From Thermoactinomycetaceae bacterium (lineage in GTDB: Bacteria; Bacillota; Bacilli; Thermoactinomycetales; Thermoactinomycetaceae): a DNA stretch of 9,016 nucleotides. This document shows, in pieces, positions 1 to 6,852 of this stretch. Numbering within the stretch: position 1 is the first letter of the stretch; each line of letters starts with the position of its first letter. The stretch spans positions 1 through 9,016 of the forward strand of contig JANWJM010000095.1 in the NCBI GenBank assembly GCA_025449475.1, written 5' to 3'. Under the pieces are notes generated by a model. That model searched no databases. It worked only from the letters and a program-made list of their open reading frames with translations, and was not told the origin of the DNA. The translations under genes were made by a program, and so were the position numbers.

Positions 1-13
1 ATAAGAGATCGGC

Positions 14-33
14 AAAGCGAGATTCTTCGCTTT
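14..33. other. Short perfect hairpin near window start
   Basis: AAAGCGA (14-20) and TCGCTTT (27-33) form a perfect 7-bp stem with a 6-nt loop. Only three T follow before an A run, so it is a weak terminator candidate on its own. It sits 6 nt before the much stronger hairpin at 40-87, and together they may end an upstream plus-strand gene that lies outside the window. Confidence 0.35.
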
Positions 34-39
34 AAAAAG

Positions 40-87
40 TGCCTGACCCCCATTACATTAATGCTTCAACGTAATGGAGGTCAGGCA
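40..87. terminator. Strong bidirectional terminator hairpin
   Basis: TGCCTGACCCCCATTAC (40-56) pairs with GTAATGGAGGTCAGGCA (71-87) over 17 positions with a single A-C mismatch and a 14-nt loop. A T-rich run (TTTTCT) follows on the plus side. The A run before the stem (34-38) gives CTTTTTAAA after the stem when read on the minus strand, so both directions have a hairpin plus U-tract. It can end the minus-strand spore gene at 231-518 and any plus-strand gene upstream of the window. From general familiarity, AAAAAGTGCCTGAC-type palindromes recur between genes in Bacillus genomes, so this may be one copy of a dispersed repeat; that is not tested here. Confidence 0.85.
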
Positions 88-126
88 TTTTCTATGGGTT
101 TAATAGCCTTTCTTTTCTCCTTTTCT

Positions 127-230
127 TTAATTATTTATTCTCATCAAATCCGAAGTTTTAACCTTATTGGAGCAAGAACTTAGAGAAACTTGATGATTTA
201 CACTTTCTTCATTGGCTGGACTTGATGAAA
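127..230 (-). other. Out-of-frame continuation of the spore-protein tail
   Basis: Directly after the stop of the minus-strand gene at 231-518, the frame one base back stays open for 34 codons to a TAA at 127-129. It would read ISSSPANEESVNHQ and onward, Ser-rich and similar in style to the in-frame end (ITSSPVE). The 10-mer CATCAAGTCC occurs on the minus strand at 250-241 and again at 227-218. The offset is 23 nt, one short of a multiple of three. This fits a tandemly repeated 24-nt tail unit that lost one base, so the current stop may be secondary. The alternative is chance, since short open stretches are common. Confidence 0.35.
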
Positions 231-518
231 TTATTCTACCGGACTTGATGTAATAGGAGCTGATGGATTTGCTGGTGTGATAACTGGTGGTGTGAAACTG
301 GGTGCTGTTGGAGTTGTTGTAGTAGGACTTGTTGTGGAAGGTATCGATGTTGTTAGACTAAAACCAGTACTAGTTATGACTAACATTCCTTCATTTTCAG
401 CGCCTGAACCATTAGTCGTTTTTTCTGAAGTAATTGGAGCTCTATTAACAATATTGCCAAATTGAACATTCGCAGAACCACTCACATTTTCAATTGAAAC
501 AGAACCAATGCATATCAC
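231..518 (-). CDS. GerPA/GerPF-family spore protein with Pro/Thr tail
   Basis: A 95-residue protein whose first 58 residues match the GerPA/GerPF pattern: a short beta-like start (IGSVSIENVSGSANVQFGN), then KTTNGSGAENEG, then a TSTGFSLTT segment corresponding to the family's GSG-TGD-NGFS-TN signature. GerP proteins are made in the mother cell late in sporulation and help germinants pass the spore coat. Usual members have about 70 residues. Here residues 59-95 add a low-complexity tail rich in Pro, Thr and Ser, possibly shortened by a frame change (see 127-230). The start is GTG at 518, preceded 8 nt upstream by GGGAG; no in-frame ATG lies close by. It is a single gene on the opposite strand to the peptide cluster, not a gerP operon. 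A weak SigK-like -10 (CATATCCTG, minus strand, 586-578) lies upstream, without a well-placed -35. Family call fairly sure; function in this locus unknown. Confidence 0.72.
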   Translation of the reverse strand: MICIGSVSIENVSGSANVQFGNIVNRAPITSEKTTNGSGAENEGMLVITSTGFSLTTSIPSTTSPTTTTPTAPSFTPPVITPANPSAPITSSPVE

Positions 519-813
519 GTTAACGACTCCCTTTTTTTAAAAGTGGAACTCTTATTGAAAATTTTAACCCCTTAGTACAGGATATGTAAAATTGCTTCTA
601 ATTGGAATGGGTAAGTATTGAATTTAAGTTAATATAGGCTGAGTCTATTAATTATAGGCTCTGAAATCAGGAACAACAACCTAACAGGTATCATATTTTG
701 TTGAAGAGAGTACAAGAAATATTTGATTATTCATGTTTGCAACCTGATATCATCATTTCTTCATTCTCTCATGTCCAAAAAAAACAGATTGTAAGTAAAA
801 GAGGAGGATAAAA
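519..813. promoter_or_regulatory. Gene-free divergent control region before the precursor gene
   Basis: This region holds no convincing gene and must carry the promoters of the minus-strand spore gene and the plus-strand peptide gene. Visible structure: an 8-bp direct repeat TATAGGCT at 633-640 and 653-660, exactly 20 bp apart (about two helical turns, so on one DNA face), and an imperfect stem with AAGAAAT (714-720) against ATTTCTT (755-761) and GAGAG (706-710) against CTCTC (766-770). The repeat could be a regulator site and the stem a leader structure; neither is proved. The stretch ends in AGGAGG (802-807), 6 nt before the precursor ATG. Confidence 0.45.
701..730 (+). promoter_or_regulatory. 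Possible SigA-type promoter for the precursor gene
   Basis: TTGAAG (701-706, 4 of 6 matches to TTGACA) and GATTAT (725-730, 4 of 6 matches to TATAAT) with an 18-bp spacer. It would give a leader of about 75 nt before the precursor start. It is only a moderate match, and the leader stem described for 519-813 overlaps it. Confidence 0.25.
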
Positions 814-1092
814 ATGCAAAATTTTCAATATGAGTTACAAAATTTAGAAATGGATCCTTACCAAACTGGTGAGTTAACATCAATGTCTTACAGCGACGAT
901 CCGCGCGTATTTGGTGTCGGAATCGGAGGTTTTGGACGTTGCGGAGGCTTTGGACGTTGCGGAGGCTTTGGACGTTGTGGAGGCTTTGGACGTTGCGGGG
1001 GCTTTGGTCGTTGTGGAGGCTTTAGCTGTTTTAGTTGTTCTAACTGTTTCAGTTGTTCTAACTGTTTTAGCTGTTCCCAATGTTGGGGTTAA
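814..1092 (+). CDS. Heterocycloanthracin/sonorensin-family azole peptide precursor
   Basis: A 92-residue precursor of a thiazole/oxazole-modified bacteriocin. Residues 1 to about 37 form the leader, with the family-like start MQNFQYELQNLEMDPYQTG, which the maturation enzymes should bind. The core has two blocks: GGFGRC five times (38-67), then GGFSC followed by FSCSNC, FSCSNC and FSCSQC (73-90) and a Trp-Gly end. It carries 12 Cys, at 43, 49, 55, 61, 67 and then every third residue from 72 to 90, plus seven Ser in the second block; these are the candidate heterocycle sites. The leader contains no Cys. AGGAGG lies 6 nt before the ATG. The three maturation genes follow on the same strand after a hairpin. 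The leader cleavage site is not obvious. The family is known from B. anthracis/cereus (Cys-Xaa-Xaa repeats) and B. licheniformis/sonorensis; the activity of this variant is unknown. Confident family call. Confidence 0.93.
   Translation: MQNFQYELQNLEMDPYQTGELTSMSYSDDPRVFGVGIGGFGRCGGFGRCGGFGRCGGFGRCGGFGRCGGFSCFSCSNCFSCSNCFSCSQCWG
925..1014 (+). repeat. Five 18-bp tandem repeats encoding GGFGRC
   Basis: Units lie at 925, 943, 961, 979 and 997, consensus GGAGGCTTTGGACGTTGC. They differ by at most a few bases, and every difference is silent (for example TGC/TGT, GGT/GGC, GGA/GGG). Being in frame and nearly identical, the array can gain or lose units without breaking the gene, which would change the number of modified cysteines. 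Confidence 0.95.
1030..1083 (+). repeat. Three 18-bp tandem repeats encoding FSCSNC/FSCSQC
   Basis: Units at 1030, 1048 and 1066 encode FSCSNC, FSCSNC and FSCSQC, preceded by a half unit encoding FSC (1021-1029). The last unit differs by an Asn-to-Gln change and base substitutions. Cysteines fall every three residues, unlike the six-residue spacing of the first block. Confidence 0.92.
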
Positions 1093-1127
1093 TCGTTATA
1101 AATAGATTAGTGATTAAATGATCAAAA

Positions 1128-1159
1128 AGTGTCCCTACATGACTGATTGCAGGGGCACT
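1128..1159 (+). terminator. Hairpin between precursor and maturation genes (terminator or attenuator)
   Basis: AGTGTCCCT (1128-1136) pairs with AGGGGCACT (1151-1159), a 9-bp stem with one G-U pair and a 14-nt loop, followed by CCTATTTTG. The T run is short and starts a few bases late, so readthrough is likely. The position, 35 nt after the precursor stop and about 90 nt before the first maturation gene, suits partial termination that keeps precursor mRNA more abundant than enzyme mRNA. I see no convincing separate promoter in 1160-1234, which favours readthrough. Confidence 0.7.
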
Positions 1160-1246
1160 CCTATTTTGCTTAATCATAAGGGACAAATAAAACTACATAG
1201 ACTGATAGTGGATAATTGACGATGCTTAGAAAATAGGAGGAACAAA

Positions 1247-3199
1247 ATGACAAAACTTGACTCGTTCATGCGTCTGAAGGTAAAAAGAGATACATTTTAT
1301 TTACCAGATCCAGAAGGTGGTGTGTATTTTAGAAATAATGAAAGCTCATTCCGCATGCAAGGAGGCACCATCTATCAGTGGATTGAAAAACTAATGCCAA
1401 TGTTCAACGGAGAGCAAACAATGGGAGAATTAACAGAGGGATTAACGGGCCCATATCGGAACAGAGTATATGAGATTGGAGAAACGTTGTTACAGAATGG
1501 TTTTGTGCGAGATGTAAGTCAAGATAGACCTCACGAATTAAATAAAATGATACTTGAAAAGTATGCTTCACAAATTGAATTTATTGAAAATTTTGTTGAT
1601 TCTGGAGCCTATCATTTTCAAGAATACCGTCAGACTAACGTTCTGATAGTTGGATCAGGATCCATTCTCGTTTCATTGGCTAGTGCATTAATCGAATCGG
1701 GACTTCCAAAATTTGATTTTCTAGTAACGGAATCCATACCAACAAATCGGCACCGGATTTATGAGCTAATTCAAAATGCCCGCGAAATGGACTCTGAGGT
1801 GGAAGTTAGAGAGGTCCCCTTTGAAAAAGAGGGATATAAAAGTTATTGGAATCAAGTCGTAAGGTCGTATGATTGCATTCTATATGTCACACAGGACGGA
1901 AATGAAAATGAACTAAGGCATCTAAATAACGTTTGCAAAGAGGAAGGGAAGATATTTCTACCTGCCATTTGTTTAGAGCAAGTGGGGTTATCAGGCCCAG
2001 TTATTCATCCTGAATGGGATGGATGTTGGGAGTCTGCATGGCGCCGACTCCATCAATCTGCCATTCAATCAGATCAGAAGCCGAACATGGTGTCTTCCAC
2101 AACTGGAGCCCTTCTGGCAAATGTCATTGTATTTGAATTTTTCAAAAAGGTGACAGGAATTGCAGGATCCACTAATTCAATTTATCTTCTTGATTTTGAA
2201 ACATTAGAAGGTGAATGGTTATCATTCATTCCACACCCATTGGTCACTTCTACAAGTGCTGCGCCTAGACTGGTTGAAGACCTTGATTTAAGGATTGAAC
2301 AGGAAGGGAAAAGAAACAACGCATCACATGAACTATTGGAATATTTTAATGGATTAACCTCCGAAGAGATAGGAATTTTCCATTCATGGGAGGAACGGAA
2401 TTTATCACAACTTCCACTTGCACAGTGCTTTGTTCAAGCAGTCAACCCGTTAACCTCCGGACCAGCAGATCTTCTTCCGGAAGTTATTTGTGCTGGTTTA
2501 ACACATGAGGAAGCAAAAAGAAATGCCGGACTAACGGGCATTGAAATGTATGTGTCAAAATGGATTGATTCATTTGTTAGGAATCAGGATGATCATAACG
2601 ACCCTAAATTTATGGAGGGTACAATAGGAATCGGCGCGGGAGAAACCATCGAAGAGGCAGTCTGTCGGGGACTGCAAGCCTATTTAGATGAAAAATTGAG
2701 TAACCGAATGGATGATGGGCTGAACGGCATCTTTGATGTGCAGCTAGGATCAATTGAAGATCAGTCATGTAAAGTATATGTAGATGCCCTGTCTACCTTG
2801 AATGGCACGCCGACAATTGATTTGAAAGAGGATATATTGGGCTTCCCTGTCATAAGTGTAAGATATAATGGTCAAAGGATTACTCGTGCAGGATTAAATA
2901 TAACGCTTGCATTGCGAAATGCATTACAACAAGCACTTTTGAATACGCAAAATTACCAAATAAATCCAATGGTAGTGGATCACGAAATGGAGTCAGCGGT
3001 ATTTCGTGAAAATAAGGAATTCAAACTCAATATCCCCTCATGGGAGGATATGACAAGATTGGAGCTATTACAATCTTCCATGCAGGTCTTACACCAAAAC
3101 GGTAAGCAATTATTCGTTTATGATCTTTCGTTCGAATCTTTTTTAAAACAGGAACTGGCAGGTGTGTTTGGTGTACAGATTCGAGAGGAGGAAATTTAA
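1247..3199 (+). CDS. ThiF-like thiazole-bacteriocin maturation protein
   Basis: A 650-residue protein matching the putative thiazole-containing bacteriocin maturation family (ThiF-like, TIGR03693 type). Residues 1-92 resemble a RiPP recognition (PqqD-like winged helix) domain: a strand pattern around YLPDPEGGVYFRNNESSF, then helices ending QNGFVRD. Residues 131-330 look E1/ThiF-like, with a Rossmann start NVLIVGSGS (131-139) and SGPVIHP (249-255). Residues 370-650 appear to be a degenerate YcaO fold: EEIGIFHS near 373, AGLTHEEAKRNAG (416-428), GIGAGETIEEAVCRGL (461-476), NITLALRNALQQAL (551-564), and FVYDLS (623-628). Zinc cysteines are missing apart from C260, as are the usual YcaO E-R-Y and E-R-D signatures. 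It probably binds the leader and supports the cyclodehydratase rather than catalysing alone. AGGAGG lies 6 nt before the ATG; the stop overlaps the next start by one base. Family confident; YcaO reading inferred. Confidence 0.88.
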   Translation: MTKLDSFMRLKVKRDTFYLPDPEGGVYFRNNESSFRMQGGTIYQWIEKLMPMFNGEQTMGELTEGLTGPYRNRVYEIGETLLQNGFVRDVSQDRPHELNKMILEKYASQIEFIENFVDSGAYHFQEYRQTNVLIVGSGSILVSLASALIESGLPKFDFLVTESIPTNRHRIYELIQNAREMDSEVEVREVPFEKEGYKSYWNQVVRSYDCILYVTQDGNENELRHLNNVCKEEGKIFLPAICLEQVGLSGPVIHPEWDGCWESAWRRLHQSAIQSDQKPNMVSSTTGALLANVIVFEFFKKVTGIAGSTNSIYLLDFETLEGEWLSFIPHPLVTSTSAAPRLVEDLDLRIEQEGKRNNASHELLEYFNGLTSEEIGIFHSWEERNLSQLPLAQCFVQAVNPLTSGPADLLPEVICAGLTHEEAKRNAGLTGIEMYVSKWIDSFVRNQDDHNDPKFMEGTIGIGAGETIEEAVCRGLQAYLDEKLSNRMDDGLNGIFDVQLGSIEDQSCKVYVDALSTLNGTPTIDLKEDILGFPVISVRYNGQRITRAGLNITLALRNALQQALLNTQNYQINPMVVDHEMESAVFRENKEFKLNIPSWEDMTRLELLQSSMQVLHQNGKQLFVYDLSFESFLKQELAGVFGVQIREEEI

Positions 3200-5136
3200 T
3201 GGCTACTCAAATTCTAATGGATGGAAAGGGTTTATTAGCGGATATCGTCTACCATCAATTATCCGAAAACTATTCTCTAAAGCGTCAAAGTATTTTAGAA
3301 GAGGTTTCTGAAGAAATAGAATTCGTTCTAGTGCTTTACGATGCCTGGCATCCCTCCGCTTATCCAAAAGTAGAAAAAAGAATGAAGTCCTTAGGGTTGC
3401 CGTGGCTTCGAGGGTTTGTTTCATTCGGAGAGGGAATTATTGGACCATTCGTACGACCTGATACCATGGGGTGTTCTTACTGTGCTGACATGCGGCGTAT
3501 CTTAGCGGGCCCTGATCGTCAAGAAATGTGGAAGTTTCAGGAAAGCTTGGCAGAAGGTCAAAGTGGAATACGAGATGCTTGGATCACACATTCGGGACTA
3601 TTTCAAATGGCAACTTTGATAACGAATGAAGTACGGAGGGTTTTTCAAGGAAAATCCAACAAATTAGAAGAAAGAGTACTCATTATGAACCTAAGAACGT
3701 TATCGACCTCTAGTCACTCTTTCTTACCTGATCCAACATGCCCGATGTGCAGCTCATTACCTAATGATACAGCGGAATTAGCTCAAATTCGCTTACAATC
3801 TAGTCTTAAAATAAATGGCGGTTATCGCAGTCGTTCAACGGAAGAATTAAAAACTGTGCTAGCCAAAGGTTTCCTCGATTCTCGTACAGGGCTCATGAAT
3901 GGTAAAATGCAGGATTTGAGACTGCCGTTTGCTGATGTTTTAGTGACCATGCCTCTTTTTGGAGGAGATGAGGGAGTAGCGGGACGGACTAATTCTTATG
4001 AAATAAGTGAGTTGACTGCCATTTTGGAAGGTATTGAGCGATATTGTGGGATTAAGCCTCGAGGGAAAAGGACAGTCGTTCATGATTGTTATCATCATTT
4101 AGAACAACAAGCAATAAATCCAACAAGTGTAGGTGTTCATGAATCGGAACAATATGAAAAACCTCAATTTCCTTTTAAAAAGTTTAATCCTGATGCTCCA
4201 ATGGATTGGGTCTGGGGTTATTCATTTTTACAAGAACGTCCTATTCTGGTTCCAGAGTTACTTGCCTATTATAGTTTAAACTGTGGGGAGGGCTACGTAT
4301 ATGAAACTTCTAACGGATGCGCATTAGGGGGGAGTTTAGAGGAAGCCATTTTCCATGCCATTATGGAGGTCGTCGAGAGAGATTCATTTTTACTAACTTG
4401 GTATGCCAAGCTCCCCCTCGCGCGTCTCAATCTTCGTTCTGCTAACGATACAGAATTGCAGCTAATGGTGGACCGTATTCAAAAAGTAGCTGGATATGAC
4501 CTTTATTTTTACAATTCGACGATGGAACATGGAATTCCAAGCGTTTGGGCTATAGCTAAAAATAAAAGATCCAAGGGAGTAAACCTCATTTGTGCAGCAG
4601 GTGCAAACCCAGATCCTATTAAGGCCGTAAAAAGCACGATTTTCGAGTTAGCTGGAATGATGTTTAGGGATGACGAAAAACTAGAGAAGAATAGACAGAA
4701 ATATGAAACGATGCTGAAAGATCCATTCGCAGTTCGTAGCATGGAGGATCATGGCATGCTATACGGTCTACAAGAAGCAGAGGAACGACTAAACTTTTTA
4801 TTGAATGACCATGGTCCATTACGTACGTTTGCACAGGAATTCAAGCAGCCACCGTCGCATCCTGATTTGAAGGATGATCTTCAAGATATACTTCAGAAGT
4901 TCCGCCGTTTAAACCTTGATGTTATTGTGGTTGACCAGTCCACACCGATTACCAAACGGAATGGATTATTCTGTGTAAAGGTAATAATTCCTGGAATGTT
5001 ACCGATGACATTTGGTCATCATCTTACCCGTGTGAAAGGGTTGGAAAGGGTGCTCACGGTACCTATGCAACTAGGATTTGCGGAGAAATCGTTAACGTAT
5101 GAAGGACTAAATCCATATCCCCATCCGTTCCCATAA
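3199..5136 (+). CDS. TOMM cyclodehydratase: E1-like partner fused to YcaO
   Basis: A 645-residue fusion. Residues 1 to about 200 form the E1-like partner (cyclo_dehyd/SagC-like), with IIGPFVRP (80-87) and two CxxC pairs, C92/C95 and C181/C184, that should hold a structural zinc. Residues 220-645 are the YcaO (SagD-like) domain: GFLDSRTGL (224-232), ILEGIERY (275-282), SNGCALGGSLEEA (371-383) and EVVERDSF (390-397), which supply ATP/Mg ligands, then a Pro-rich end PYPHPFP (639-645) of the PxPxP type needed by azoline-forming YcaO enzymes. The reaction is ATP-dependent cyclodehydration of Cys/Ser side chains to azolines in the precursor core. Translation is coupled to the upstream gene (TAATG), with AGGAGG 7 nt before the ATG. 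All expected catalytic motifs look intact. Confident call. Confidence 0.94.
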   Translation: MATQILMDGKGLLADIVYHQLSENYSLKRQSILEEVSEEIEFVLVLYDAWHPSAYPKVEKRMKSLGLPWLRGFVSFGEGIIGPFVRPDTMGCSYCADMRRILAGPDRQEMWKFQESLAEGQSGIRDAWITHSGLFQMATLITNEVRRVFQGKSNKLEERVLIMNLRTLSTSSHSFLPDPTCPMCSSLPNDTAELAQIRLQSSLKINGGYRSRSTEELKTVLAKGFLDSRTGLMNGKMQDLRLPFADVLVTMPLFGGDEGVAGRTNSYEISELTAILEGIERYCGIKPRGKRTVVHDCYHHLEQQAINPTSVGVHESEQYEKPQFPFKKFNPDAPMDWVWGYSFLQERPILVPELLAYYSLNCGEGYVYETSNGCALGGSLEEAIFHAIMEVVERDSFLLTWYAKLPLARLNLRSANDTELQLMVDRIQKVAGYDLYFYNSTMEHGIPSVWAIAKNKRSKGVNLICAAGANPDPIKAVKSTIFELAGMMFRDDEKLEKNRQKYETMLKDPFAVRSMEDHGMLYGLQEAEERLNFLLNDHGPLRTFAQEFKQPPSHPDLKDDLQDILQKFRRLNLDVIVVDQSTPITKRNGLFCVKVIIPGMLPMTFGHHLTRVKGLERVLTVPMQLGFAEKSLTYEGLNPYPHPFP

Positions 5137-5146
5137 CTTGAAGAGT

Positions 5147-5163
5147 AGGAGGAAAAAGATTTG
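5147..5163 (+). promoter_or_regulatory. Ribosome binding site setting a TTG start
   Basis: AGGAGG (5147-5152) stands 8 nt before TTG (5161-5163). No in-frame ATG or GTG near the N terminus has such a site, so the dehydrogenase should start at this TTG. A weaker start codon may lower its level relative to the cyclodehydratase. Confidence 0.8.
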
Positions 5164-6747
5164 GAGCTGGAAACGTTTCTACATCAATTGCATTTTGATA
5201 CGGATAAAATCTATCCCCCAAATTGGCAGGTTGATTGGGAAGATGCCCCACTACCTTATAAACTATACCGTGATTTGCCGACGATCCCATTTACTACAGA
5301 AATACCATTAACGCTTAAAAAGCGTGAAGGTCACCTTAACCCTAATTTGGAAGAGCTTGGTCATTTTTTATGGTATATATATGGGCTATCTCAATACTCT
5401 CTATCTGTCATAAATGATGAAACTGTAGAAAAAAAGGCGAGCTTTACTGAGTCGTTACGGAGATTTGTTCCCTCTGGAGGGGCGCTTTATCCTAATGAAT
5501 TATATGTGTATGTAAAGCTTGATGATATTCCTAATGGAATTTACCATTATGACGTGGCACATCATCGTCTTATATTGTTACGTGAAGGAAATTTTGATGA
5601 TTACTTATCTAGAAGTCTTGCGAATAGTCATCCTATTTCGGACTGTTTTTGCACCGTTTTTGTCTCGACGGTTTTTTGGAAAAACTTTTATAAATACAAT
5701 AATTTTTCCTACAGACTCCAAGGGTTAGATGCAGGTGTGTTAATTGGGCAATCATTAGAAGTAGCTAATGTGATGGGGTTCTCAACACGGGTATGTTATC
5801 AATTTCTTGATCGGTCTATTAATCATTTGCTTGGGTTATCACAGCAAGAGGAAAGTGTATATGCGGTGATCCCAATCAGTATGAAACCGTCTCTAATTTG
5901 TGTTGACACCAATCAAAAAAGAGAAAAAATGGTGTCTGCTTCTGAGATGTGTCGGGAAGTTCCGATGTTGAATCATGTGTCCTATAATCGATCAAAGAGA
6001 GTCATTGATTATCCGATGCTAAGAAAACTAAATGAAGCAACGATGTTTGAAACAACCCAGTCATTTGTGAAAATAATGAAAAATGATGATAAGAAACTTG
6101 CTTTTGATACTACGGAGATGATCTTGCTTCCATTTAAGGAGCGTTTTTCGTATGATTTTGCATCTGTTTGTCGGAAGCGATATTCACCTGATAATGATTT
6201 TATATTAGGAAAAGTGAGCCAAACACAACTATCTACTTTTTTAAAAGAGACCTTTTCTTTCTCGTATCAAAATGATCTTGACGAGCCACACGGACAGCTT
6301 GAAAATCGTGTTTCTTTATATGGAAGTTTTTATAATTTAGAGGATATTCCAAATGGGGCTTATTTTTATGACAATGGTACTCATGCCATTCGGAGAATAT
6401 CCGAAGGGGATTACCGGGAGTTTTTACAATCTGGATTAATCATGCCAAATGTGAATTTATATCAAGTTCCACTCTGTATGCATGTGGTTGGGGACAAGAA
6501 TCACCTCAAAGAGAACTTGGGGTATAGAGGATACCGTATTCAACAGATGGAAGCGGGCATTCTCGTGCAAAGGTTGCTTTTAGTGTCGTGTGCATTAGGA
6601 ATGGGCGGGCATCCATTGTTGGGATTCGATGCGAATCAATGTGATGAACTTTACAGAATCGACTCGAAAGGAAAAACCAGTTTGATCCAAATTCCAGTTG
6701 GACCATACCGCGCGCGTGCCTGGTTAAGGGCGAGTTTGCTTGGCTAG
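5161..6747 (+). CDS. SagB-type FMN peptide dehydrogenase with two nitroreductase-like domains
   Basis: A 528-residue protein of the SagB-type dehydrogenase group, which uses FMN to oxidise azolines to aromatic azoles. Two related halves are visible. The N half (about 60-240) has RRFVPSGGALYPNELYVYV (100-118), the PNGIYHYD turn (124-131) and YRLQGLDAGVLIGQSLEVA (184-202). The C half (about 330-515) has RKRYSPDNDF (338-347), typical of the start of a nitroreductase fold, PNGAYFYD (397-404) and YRIQQMEAGILVQRLLLVS (458-476). The PSGGALYP segment is kept only in the N half and the RxRySP segment is clear only in the C half, so the two halves may be specialised. No signal peptide is seen; cytoplasmic. 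It starts at TTG with AGGAGG 8 nt upstream and lies 24 nt after the cyclodehydratase gene. A strong terminator does not follow immediately. Confidence 0.9.
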   Translation: MELETFLHQLHFDTDKIYPPNWQVDWEDAPLPYKLYRDLPTIPFTTEIPLTLKKREGHLNPNLEELGHFLWYIYGLSQYSLSVINDETVEKKASFTESLRRFVPSGGALYPNELYVYVKLDDIPNGIYHYDVAHHRLILLREGNFDDYLSRSLANSHPISDCFCTVFVSTVFWKNFYKYNNFSYRLQGLDAGVLIGQSLEVANVMGFSTRVCYQFLDRSINHLLGLSQQEESVYAVIPISMKPSLICVDTNQKREKMVSASEMCREVPMLNHVSYNRSKRVIDYPMLRKLNEATMFETTQSFVKIMKNDDKKLAFDTTEMILLPFKERFSYDFASVCRKRYSPDNDFILGKVSQTQLSTFLKETFSFSYQNDLDEPHGQLENRVSLYGSFYNLEDIPNGAYFYDNGTHAIRRISEGDYREFLQSGLIMPNVNLYQVPLCMHVVGDKNHLKENLGYRGYRIQQMEAGILVQRLLLVSCALGMGGHPLLGFDANQCDELYRIDSKGKTSLIQIPVGPYRARAWLRASLLG

Positions 6748-6852
6748 GTGAGGCAAGTGTAACGCCATGCTTTTCACGCAAGTATGGATTATTAAAGTAT
6801 TGGATTTCATAGGTACTGAAACGTTGAGCAAGAACATTAATAATAAGAAAAT

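Noticed and set aside
277..465. Plus-strand open reading opposite the GerP-type gene
   Set aside because: It has no clear ribosome binding site and lies wholly opposite a gene with family similarity; its Val/Gly-rich product mirrors the Pro/Thr codons.
578..586. SigK -10-like CATATCCTG upstream of the GerP-type gene on the minus strand
   Set aside because: It misses the last consensus base and has no AC at the expected -35 distance; mentioned only as context.
577..620. SigH-like promoter (ACAGGATAT then GGAAT)
   Set aside because: The -35 fits the consensus, but the GAAT part is 4 bp too far away and its flanking positions do not match.
880..1105. Long open readings in other frames across the precursor, on both strands (Thr/Ala/Lys-rich and Val/Ala-rich)
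   Set aside because: An in-frame 18-bp repeat leaves the other frames open as well. None has its own ribosome binding site, and the plus-frame precursor matches a known family.
6733..6843. Minus-strand 37-codon reading beginning MFLLNVSV
   Set aside because: Very short, its AGGAGG is 13 nt from the ATG and inside a stem, and it overlaps the dehydrogenase end.
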